From Candidatus Methanophaga sp. GoMg3.2 (lineage in GTDB: Archaea; Halobacteriota; Syntropharchaeia; Alkanophagales; Methanospirareceae), in assembly GCA_013180565.1 (NCBI GenBank), contig QBUN01000378.1, positions 1 through 11,882 on the forward strand: 11,882 bases of DNA, given 5' to 3'. This document shows positions 6,835 to 11,882 of the stretch, in pieces. The first letter of the stretch is position 1, and the number at the start of each line of letters is the position of its first letter. Position numbers and translations under genes: made by a program. The notes under the pieces are model-generated. The model was not told where the DNA came from, searched no databases, and saw only the letters and a program-made list of their open reading frames with translations.

Positions 6835-8436
6835 TTAACCCGACCTTAAATCTTCTATCTCTATGATTTTCCCATTCTCCATCTTCGCTACTCGATCACA
6901 TACCTTCTCTGCGAAATCAAGGTCATGAGTAACAATAACGAAAGTTGTACCCAGATTCTCCCTCGCCTTTATTATCGTCTCGGCAACGTATTTCTTTGTT
7001 ACCGGATCCATTGTCCCAGTTGGCTCATCAAGGACCGCGATATTAGGCTCTTTCATCAGTAATTGCGCAATAAGTATCCGCTGTTTCTCGCCCACGCTCA
7101 GTTCATCATGCGTTTTTGGTAGTATCTCCGCTATTTCTTCTTCTTCGAATCCCACTCCTTTTAGCATGAAGTTTACCTTCATCGTTGCTAAGTCCTCTGG
7201 CATATCGAGACCAATACCGTGCGTGAGGTTATCCCAGGCCGTGAGTTTCGGAATCAGACTATATTCTTGATGTAAGACACCCACAAAATGGGATTTCCAT
7301 TCGGTCGTACCACCCACAATTACGCCATTCTCTATGAATGTACCAGCATCCTCCTTTGATGCCTCATACCATCTGTCCCCGACTCTTATCCACGCAGAAC
7401 CACCTGACCCCGGGTCTAAATGGCTTACAATCCTCATTAAACTCGTCTTTCCCGCACCGCTATGCCCGACAACACCAAATATCTCATTCTCATTTATCTC
7501 GAACGAGACATCATCCACCGCCTTCACAACGCCTCGCGATGCCGATAAGTAATACTTCTTTAGGTTTTCTATCCTTATCATCGGGTCGCCGAACTTTTTA
7601 AAATCATCACGCTCTATTTCGCCTACTTGAGCCTCAAAATGAGTCACCACTTCATCAGTCGGGCCATATTCAATTATTTCGCCCTTATCGAACCATGCTG
7701 TTTCCTCTGTCAATTCCCTAATCACATACGGCCAATGAGAAGTGACGAGGAATGTTGTTCCACCTCTTGTGGTCTCTATCAGTGCGCGATGCACCACCTT
7801 TGCTGTCTCATGATCTAACGTACCTGTGGGCTCATCGGCTAAAAGCAGAATCGGAGCCAGCGCCAATTGCCTCGCAAGCACCATTCTCTGTTTCTCGCCA
7901 CCACTGAGGTCTCTTGTATCAGGCATATTTACACGGTGCAACATCTTTACGGATTCCAGGATTTCATATGCCTTCTTCATCCTCTTACTCTTTGGATATC
8001 GTGCCCGCTCCAATGCTTCTATTACATTCCAGATGACGCCTTCGTCACTATACAAGGCGAAACTGCGCTGGAGCATGATCGCAATCGCACTCTTCATTGT
8101 CCTCTTCATACTCGTATCCTGCCAGAAATTCACTTCCTTAAATTCAAACTCGGTACCACATTTCGGACACTTATCGCCTACCCTGCTTGGGCCCTCTATC
8201 CACGTACAGGAAGGGCAATACGCCAACCTGAAAATTATCTCACCACTATCCGGCGCATATTCTTCTGTGCCTCGGAGCATACGGAGTAAGACCGATTTCC
8301 CGGCACCACTCTTACCGAGCAAGCCTAAAGGCTCCGTCTCTTTTATATCCAGATTTATGTCCTTCAATACTTTTTTATCCTCGAATTGTTTATTCACGCC
8401 TTGAACTTTTATAAATACCTCTTTCTCTTCTCCCAT
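6835..8436 (-). CDS. atwA: Methyl-coenzyme M reductase activation protein, component A2 (first tandem copy)
   Basis: This is a paralogue of the following gene with the same domain order, more than half identical by eye. NBD1: Walker A GKSGAGKS (41-48), cysteines C74, C77, C90, C93 forming a zinc-ribbon-like insert, Q-loop MLQR (121-124), signature LSGGEKQ (177-183), Walker B ILLLADE (196-202), H234. NBD2: Walker A GHSGAGKT (324-331), Q-loop HQEYSLIP, signature LSVGEKQR (446-453), Walker B IAVLDE (466-471), H504. All catalytic motifs are intact, so it should bind and hydrolyse ATP. The ATG at 8436 is the only sensible start: there is no alternative start codon between it and an in-frame upstream TAG, and a strong AAGGAGGGGG lies 11-14 nt upstream. 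It leads the A2-A2-mcrC operon. Other double ABC ATPases are excluded by the Cys4 insert and mcrC linkage. Confidence 0.94.
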   Translation of the reverse strand: MGEEKEVFIKVQGVNKQFEDKKVLKDINLDIKETEPLGLLGKSGAGKSVLLRMLRGTEEYAPDSGEIIFRLAYCPSCTWIEGPSRVGDKCPKCGTEFEFKEVNFWQDTSMKRTMKSAIAIMLQRSFALYSDEGVIWNVIEALERARYPKSKRMKKAYEILESVKMLHRVNMPDTRDLSGGEKQRMVLARQLALAPILLLADEPTGTLDHETAKVVHRALIETTRGGTTFLVTSHWPYVIRELTEETAWFDKGEIIEYGPTDEVVTHFEAQVGEIERDDFKKFGDPMIRIENLKKYYLSASRGVVKAVDDVSFEINENEIFGVVGHSGAGKTSLMRIVSHLDPGSGGSAWIRVGDRWYEASKEDAGTFIENGVIVGGTTEWKSHFVGVLHQEYSLIPKLTAWDNLTHGIGLDMPEDLATMKVNFMLKGVGFEEEEIAEILPKTHDELSVGEKQRILIAQLLMKEPNIAVLDEPTGTMDPVTKKYVAETIIKARENLGTTFVIVTHDLDFAEKVCDRVAKMENGKIIEIEDLRSG

Positions 8437-8598
8437 CGCGCTCTTTTCCCCCTCCTTCTTTGCCTATAGCCATATCTTTGTAATGGACAAACAACATAAT
8501 TTGTGCGTCCCTAGCACATAAAAGTGAAGTTTTTGCTGTTATAGTTAAACGTTCTTTTTTACCCCTTTAAAAACTTTTCTATATTTTGTTTTTGTTTA
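8437..8598 (-). promoter_or_regulatory. Leader and promoter region of the A2-A2-mcrC operon
   Basis: This 162-nt gap separates the operon from the upstream Cys-pair gene. The clearest element is AAGGAGGGGG (8448-8457 on the minus strand), one of the best Shine-Dalgarno sites in the window and unlike the other promoters here, which seem to lack one. AT-rich stretches at about 8566-8577 (GTTTTTAAAG) and 8536-8550 (GTTTAACTATAAC) are possible TATA elements, implying a leader near 100 nt or longer, but neither is decisive. I see no strong terminator for the upstream gene, so read-through is possible. Confidence 0.45.
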
Positions 8599-8967
8599 TC
8601 ACCGCTTCTTCTTTAGTACTACTATATCAGGTCTTGGAGCTGCTTTTGAGCCTGCGAACTCGCTTTTGCATCGCTCGCATAATTCACGCGAGGTAAGCGT
8701 GACCACTTCTTCGCTCCCTGGTAGCTTCCTCGCATACAAGAACTCCGGCTTTACACCAACCGAGAGACTTATCTCTTCCAAGATCGCATTTATCTTCTCC
8801 TTGAACACCGCCACATCATCACCATGCAATCCTCTCAGATCCACTGCGAAACCTACGCAGCCACAAGCCATCCCAAATACCTTCGCTTCCGGCACGAAGA
8901 TGTTCCCCACTAAAGCCCGCAGTTCTTTCTCGAGCTTCCGCCTGCCTTCACTTATTTCTTCTTTCAT
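8599..8967 (-). CDS. Small protein with CGC and CxxC motifs, partner gene of the U32 protein
   Basis: I do not recognise this 122-aa protein. It has a charged helical start (1-20), then a strand-rich part with MACGCVGFAVDLRG at 33-46, a helix at about 50-70, and LCERCKSEF at 96-104. C35/C37 and C97/C100 could together bind a metal ion or an Fe-S cluster. The tail is basic (KKKR). Its ATG overlaps the stop of the U32 gene in an ATGA, so the two are translationally coupled and probably act together. It is soluble, with no signal peptide. The A2-A2-mcrC operon begins 162 nt further on. It may be one of the small proteins confined to Mcr-containing archaea, but I cannot assign it to a named family. 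Confidence 0.75.
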   Translation of the reverse strand: MKEEISEGRRKLEKELRALVGNIFVPEAKVFGMACGCVGFAVDLRGLHGDDVAVFKEKINAILEEISLSVGVKPEFLYARKLPGSEEVVTLTSRELCERCKSEFAGSKAAPRPDIVVLKKKR

Positions 8968-9977
8968 TTTTCTATCACTTTCAACACCTTGTTTGTTAGT
9001 TCATCGCAGTAGTGACATTCATTACATATCTTTTTGCAGTTCTTCCATTGCTTTATGCTGCCGTCCAAGAGTTTATTATCTATCTGGAACATATAACGGA
9101 GTTCCGATGGGCAATCAAGGAGTTCAAGCAGGTTACCGTCGAACGTGCCCTGCGAATATGCATCCATGCAATTTATTATCCAGTTCACCGCATTCGCTCT
9201 ACCAGAAATCTTAAAATCTTCTACGCCTATCGCTTCATATTCCTTCATGTCTTCCGGTCTTATCCACGGCGACCTTATAATCTGCGCGGGGTCCCTTACC
9301 CGGATAGAAATGCACTTGTCAAAATAGTAGTCGCCAAAAGTGTTTAGGGGCTGGGTTCGAGCATTCAGGGATGACGCGGTTATGTGCGAGAAGAGGTTAA
9401 AATGGGCATGCCGAAATGGGCACTTATAAAGACAGCCTTCATTCACTATTACCCGGAGGTCACAGTTAACCGCTTTCGTTATTGCTTCTAAGACCTCAAA
9501 GTTCCGGTTTATGTTTGTATCCACGGTGATCGCATCAGCGCCAAGGTCCTCGAAGAATTCAGCACGTTGCGGCGAATCGACATGCGCCACGCATGAGATT
9601 ACCGTTTCCATTGGGGAATCACGCAAAAGCTCTACGAGATACGGCTCGGCCACCGTAACGCCATCAACGCCTGCCTTATTAAGCTCGTTGAAATACCATT
9701 TGAAGACCTTATAGCCTTCAAACGTTAGATGATAACCACCAAAGCAAGATGCATTCATAGCGATATTTAGCTTTACATTGTGCTGATGCGCATATGCCGT
9801 TTGCTCTTTTATATCCTCGATTAGCGGTGCATACAGTGTCGCTCTTCCGCTCCCCATCACTTCCGGCGAGCCGGCCATGTAGACCTCCCTTACATCCTTC
9901 AGACCCTTGGATTCTTTACTTGCTATTATCTCTTTCAAAGCGGAGAAATGCCCGGGGTGCGGAATTATTAATCGCAT
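8964..9977 (-). CDS. Peptidase U32 family protein, probable Fe-S enzyme
   Basis: The protein has the U32 TIM-barrel pattern: EVYMAGSPEVMG at 31-42, NIAMNASCFGG at 71-81, GVDGVTVAEPYLVELL at 103-118, LGADAITVDTNINRN at 145-159 and VIVNEGCLYKCPFRHAHF at 176-193. Despite the family name, characterised members (UbiU/UbiV, RlhA, TrhP) bind a [4Fe-4S] cluster and take part in hydroxylation of quinones or RNA, in some cases without oxygen. C182, C186 and C222 are likely cluster ligands, with a fourth among C270 or C289. A second set, C314-x3-C318-x2-C321-x2-C324, stands near the C-terminus and could hold another metal centre. At 337 aa it is near the short end for the family. It overlaps the downstream Cys-pair gene by 4 nt. 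Substrate unknown. Confidence 0.83.
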   Translation of the reverse strand: MRLIIPHPGHFSALKEIIASKESKGLKDVREVYMAGSPEVMGSGRATLYAPLIEDIKEQTAYAHQHNVKLNIAMNASCFGGYHLTFEGYKVFKWYFNELNKAGVDGVTVAEPYLVELLRDSPMETVISCVAHVDSPQRAEFFEDLGADAITVDTNINRNFEVLEAITKAVNCDLRVIVNEGCLYKCPFRHAHFNLFSHITASSLNARTQPLNTFGDYYFDKCISIRVRDPAQIIRSPWIRPEDMKEYEAIGVEDFKISGRANAVNWIINCMDAYSQGTFDGNLLELLDCPSELRYMFQIDNKLLDGSIKQWKNCKKICNECHYCDELTNKVLKVIEK

Positions 9978-10020
9978 TTTTTTCTATCACTTAATCTATA
10001 ACTAATTTGTTAATTAATTG

Positions 10021-10048
10021 TTTTATAAAATAAATAAATATATCTAAA
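10021..10048 (-). terminator. T-rich stretch after the ICMT-like gene (possible terminator)
   Basis: Directly after the TAA of the ICMT-like gene the minus strand carries several T-runs (TTTAG, ATATTTATTTATTTTATAAAA), as expected for archaeal T-tract termination. The same AT-rich 71-nt gap must also hold the promoter of the U32 gene; TTAATTAAC around 10010-10018 lies about 36 nt before its ATG and is a weak TATA candidate. Confidence 0.35.
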
Positions 10049-10501
10049 TTAAATCCAACGTCTGACTTTCTTTTTATAATCCCGGTATTCTGTTCCAAAT
10101 ACTTGCTCAAGGTTCTTCTCCTCTAGCGGAATGAAGAGTAATTCCATTAAAAGTACAAAAACTATAGGAAATAGGAAGGATAATAAAGACCCCGCAACAA
10201 TCGCCACACCTAATAAAATTGCGGCCATACCCAAATACATGGGATGGCGACTAATACGAAAAGGACCTGAAATTTCAAGTGATGTTGGTGTCTCATGTGG
10301 TTTTACCGTTGTTTTACTCTTTTTGAATAACGCATCAGCCCTAAGATTCAATACGAATCCAAAAAGAATTAATAAAATGCCCAAATAAGTGTATGGCGAG
10401 GGAATTAATTTTTGAATTGGGAAAACAAAATACAATACTACGGATAGCACTAATAAAACCATAAAATAGGTAGGGGGCATAATCTTGCGGTTCATTTTCA
10501 T
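10049..10501 (-). CDS. Isoprenylcysteine carboxyl methyltransferase-like membrane protein
   Basis: This 150-aa integral membrane protein belongs to the ICMT/PEMT-like family of membrane methyltransferases. Hydrophobic helices lie at about 11-29, 37-54, 88-106 and 107-126. The family signature is complete: GPFRISRHPMYLG at 79-91, with the SAM-binding RHP, and after the last helix EEKNLEQVFGTEYRDYKKKVRRW at 127-149. It should use S-adenosylmethionine at the cytoplasmic membrane face. The acceptor is unknown; prokaryotic homologues need not act on isoprenylcysteine and may methylate lipids or small molecules. The ATG at 10501 is supported by a TATA box about 35 nt upstream; a second in-frame ATG two codons later would also be possible. 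It is in a more AT-rich setting than the Mcr genes. Confidence 0.85.
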   Translation of the reverse strand: MKMNRKIMPPTYFMVLLVLSVVLYFVFPIQKLIPSPYTYLGILLILFGFVLNLRADALFKKSKTTVKPHETPTSLEISGPFRISRHPMYLGMAAILLGVAIVAGSLLSFLFPIVFVLLMELLFIPLEEKNLEQVFGTEYRDYKKKVRRWI

Positions 10502-10530
10502 AATATCACAGATACTATAATTACGTTCTA

Positions 10531-10540
10531 TTATATATTT
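10531..10540 (-). promoter_or_regulatory. TATA box of the ICMT-like gene
   Basis: The minus strand reads AAATATATAA within GGATAAATATATAATAG, a near-ideal archaeal TATA box centred 34-35 nt before the ATG at 10501. This predicts a leader under 10 nt; the bases just before the ATG (GTGATATT) contain no Shine-Dalgarno site. Confidence 0.65.
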
Positions 10541-10672
10541 ATCCAGTTCGTAGTGAAATAAAGATGATTATGAAAAACAGTTCTTTGTTTATTGCTTTCC
10601 ACAAAATGGGAGAAGCTGGGAGAGACGTGGACCGAGGAGAGAGCAAAAATGGTCGGCAGATTATAGGAACAG

Positions 10673-11134
10673 CTAATAAATAGCTTCTTTAAACAGAGTA
10701 GCGAAATGATAGAGTCTCTCTTCCTTTAAATCTTTTTTATCCTTTTCGTCTAAGTCCAATCTTGCCATCTCTACAATTTTATCGAAAACCGCTGGAGCTC
10801 GTATATCATTACCCCTTTCTTCATAGAAGACTAAAAGCGTTTTTAAATGGATTTCGGGATATTGTTTTGTGCCACTATAATATCCGGTATATCTAACTTT
10901 TATGGTATTTGATGATGGGTTGAGCTCAAGTACTTCTAAATCATCGTAACCTTGTTTTTGAAATTCGTCACCTATTTTTTCTTTATATTTCTCCCTAAAC
11001 TCTTTATCTGATTCTATCTTAGCTATAGTGTCCTTTGGTAATTTAAAAAAAGCATAGTATAGTTCAGCTTCTACTTTCTCAGCTTTGTAAACTTCCTTAG
11101 ATATTATATCGTCCAATATTTCACTAAGCGACAT
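10673..11134 (-). CDS. Hypothetical protein, 153 aa, highly charged
   Basis: I do not recognise this protein. It is soluble, rich in Lys and Glu, has no cysteine, and alternates helices (1-25, 33-58, 113-153) with a central strand region: DDLEVLELNP at 64-73, NTIKVRYTGYY at 76-86 and EIHLKTLLVFYEE at 94-106. The pattern suggests an alpha/beta fold without catalytic motifs that I can name. Coding potential is supported by length, the TATA box about 33 nt upstream and a plausible amino-acid composition. Sampled stretches of the gene are about 32-43% GC, lower than the roughly 48% sampled in the A2 genes, which may mean a different origin. The ATG at 11134 has no Shine-Dalgarno site. Confidence 0.7.
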   Translation of the reverse strand: MSLSEILDDIISKEVYKAEKVEAELYYAFFKLPKDTIAKIESDKEFREKYKEKIGDEFQKQGYDDLEVLELNPSSNTIKVRYTGYYSGTKQYPEIHLKTLLVFYEERGNDIRAPAVFDKIVEMARLDLDEKDKKDLKEERLYHFATLFKEAIY

Positions 11135-11163
11135 AAGGAATCAGTGTACTATCGAGTAGCAGC

Positions 11164-11171
11164 GTATAAAT
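11164..11171 (-). promoter_or_regulatory. TATA box of the 153-aa gene
   Basis: The minus strand reads ATTTATAC, centred about 33 nt before the ATG at 11134. This is the same distance as at the other short-leader promoters of the window. Confidence 0.5.
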
Positions 11172-11260
11172 GATTTTCGATTTTTTCTTGCTATCCAAAA
11201 GGAATAACCGGTATTATGAATATATATTCACTCTGATAAGATTAAAGGTATTTGTTTAGC

Positions 11261-11386
11261 AAACCACAAGATTACACAGATTTTCACGAGAAATCGATAA
11301 TATGAATTGGGTTTTAATAAACTATTGGCTATCCCCTCCCTATTAACCCTAATTTCTTGTGTTAATCTTGTGGAATCTCGTGGTTT
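11261..11386. repeat. 126-bp imperfect inverted repeat built of phased 10-11-bp units
   Basis: The left arm (11261-11294) starts AAACCACAAGATTACACAGA; the right arm (11352-11386), read in reverse complement, starts AAACCACGAGATTCCACAAG. Over about 35 positions most bases match with one small gap, and a 57-nt AT-rich spacer lies between. Each arm consists of three degenerate units of the type CAC-RAGATT. The element occupies much of the 282-nt intergenic region between the 153-aa gene and the ferredoxin gene; no coding sequence is seen in that region. A third copy of the arm is at 757-782. It could be a small non-autonomous mobile element, a protein-binding array, or a transcribed hairpin. No flanking target duplication is obvious. 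Confidence 0.65.
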
Positions 11387-11416
11387 TTAAGATTAGCTAT
11401 ACAATTATGATTAGAG

Positions 11417-11614
11417 ATGATGACAATTCCGGTAGTCGAACAGAAACTGTGCACAGGATGTGGAGAATGTGTAGAGGTGTGCGAAGCGAATGCAATTAGA
11501 ACAGTAGGAGAAAAAGCAAGAATAGACTATAACAGGTGTTATAATACTAACGGGAGTAATTGTAGAGCTTGTGTGGATGTATGTCCCAGAGGAGCAATTA
11601 GATTGGTAGATTAA
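11417..11614 (+). CDS. Small two-cluster [4Fe-4S] ferredoxin
   Basis: This 65-aa electron carrier has two cysteine motifs: C12-x2-C15-x2-C18-x3-C22 (LCTGCGECVEVCE) and C41-x7-C49-x2-C52-x3-C56-P. The second motif has seven residues between its first two cysteines instead of two, an insertion seen in some ferredoxin subfamilies, and the fourth cysteine of motif one is followed by Glu rather than the usual Pro. It should carry low-potential electrons in the cytoplasm; the partner is unknown. It is the only plus-strand gene here and ends 8 nt before the end of a convergent gene. Two adjacent ATGs open the frame and neither has a spaced Shine-Dalgarno site. A TTTTTAAG at 11383-11390, about 30 nt upstream, could be its TATA box and would overlap the end of the inverted repeat. 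Confidence 0.9.
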   Translation: MMTIPVVEQKLCTGCGECVEVCEANAIRTVGEKARIDYNRCYNTNGSNCRACVDVCPRGAIRLVD

Positions 11615-11622
11615 TTTTTCAA

Positions 11623-11877
11623 TTACCTGTTTTCCGCACGCAGATACTTTAAAAACTTCTCCAGAACGGGTATAGGGAGCGCGACATAGACCGCTTTTTT
11701 TTCCGCGTTTGCCTTGTGATCATGTAATGTCGCTTCCGAAACACCTTCTTCCCACTCCACTTTCAAATCCTTTTTACCATACTTGCGTGCTAAAGCTTTA
11801 AACGACTCGAATATCCGCTTCCCCATGGGGCATAATTGCAATGTAGGAACCGGGCGAATAACGACAAAGGGGAACAT
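11623..11877 (-). CDS. Hypothetical protein, probably 5'-truncated by the window edge
   Basis: I do not recognise this protein. The visible 84 residues start at an ATG only 5 nt from the window edge, and the frame is still open upstream of it, so the true start may lie outside and this may be a C-terminal portion. It has an N-terminal strand (MFPFVVIRPVP), a single Cys in LQLCPMGKR, helices at about 20-33 and 71-81, and the segment EATLHDHKANAEKKAVYVALP with two histidines. It converges on the ferredoxin gene with 8 nt between the stop codons, where AATTTTTCAATT may serve as a shared T-rich end. Confidence 0.55.
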   Translation of the reverse strand: MFPFVVIRPVPTLQLCPMGKRIFESFKALARKYGKKDLKVEWEEGVSEATLHDHKANAEKKAVYVALPIPVLEKFLKYLRAENR

Positions 11878-11882
11878 TCGGC

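Noticed and set aside
7826..8404. 192-codon plus-strand open frame opposite the first A2 gene
   Set aside because: It lies wholly inside a strongly conserved minus-strand ABC ATPase gene, and its product has no recognisable motif. It is an antisense shadow.
8666..9214. 182-codon plus-strand open frame across the U32 and Cys-pair genes
   Set aside because: It spans two coupled minus-strand genes and its Ser/Pro-rich product is typical of antisense reading of coding sequence.
11261..11386. CRISPR array
   Set aside because: The units are degenerate, 10-11 bp, and contiguous, with only one inverted pair; there are no regular spacers or cas genes.
11417..11423. ATGATGA matching the C box of a C/D guide RNA
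   Set aside because: It is the start of the ferredoxin gene, and no D box or paired C'/D' boxes are found at suitable distance.

Overview
The window comes from an anaerobic archaeon with a methyl-coenzyme M reductase (Mcr): a methanogen or an anaerobic methane/alkane oxidiser of the Halobacteriota. An ANME-1-like or Methanosarcinales-like lineage is my best guess from gene content and an estimated moderate GC, but I cannot fix the lineage from sequence alone. The indicators are mcrC, two copies of the Mcr activation ATPase called component A2 (AtwA), an oxygen-sensitive class III ribonucleotide reductase, archaeal TATA boxes and very short mRNA leaders. mcrBGA itself is not here. Every recognised gene except one ferredoxin is on the minus strand, so the natural reading direction is right to left.

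Right end (about 10.0-11.9 kb): a C-terminal or small hypothetical protein at the edge, a small two-cluster ferredoxin on the plus strand convergent with it, a 126-bp inverted repeat, an unrecognised 153-residue protein, and a membrane protein of the isoprenylcysteine carboxyl methyltransferase (ICMT/PEMT-like) type. This part is visibly more AT-rich than the rest and looks like an accessory patch.

Centre (about 4.5-10.0 kb): a U32-family Fe-S protein overlaps by 4 nt a small protein with two Cys pairs. After a 162-nt gap with a strong Shine-Dalgarno site come two tandem A2 paralogues (533 and 542 aa) separated by 50 nt that hold a hairpin, then mcrC, whose start codon overlaps the stop of the second A2 gene by one base. 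This is an Mcr activation cassette: A2 supplies ATP-driven energy and McrC belongs to the complex that reduces Ni(II)-F430 to the active Ni(I) state.

Left (1-4.4 kb): a glutamine-amidotransferase-like (GATase1-fold) protein whose promoter carries a perfect 9-bp inverted repeat at the predicted transcription start; nrdD with a GUG start behind an unusual G9 tract; its activase nrdG; and a SAM-dependent methyltransferase running off the left edge.

The most noteworthy points are the tandem A2-A2-mcrC operon with divergent second ATPase domains, the nearby U32/Cys-pair gene couple that could serve modification or maturation, the recurring promoter geometry (TATA centre 33-35 nt before ATG at four genes, implying leaders of about 8 nt), and a family of phased 10-11-bp repeats found at both ends of the window. 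I saw no tRNA, rRNA, CRISPR array or transposase gene.
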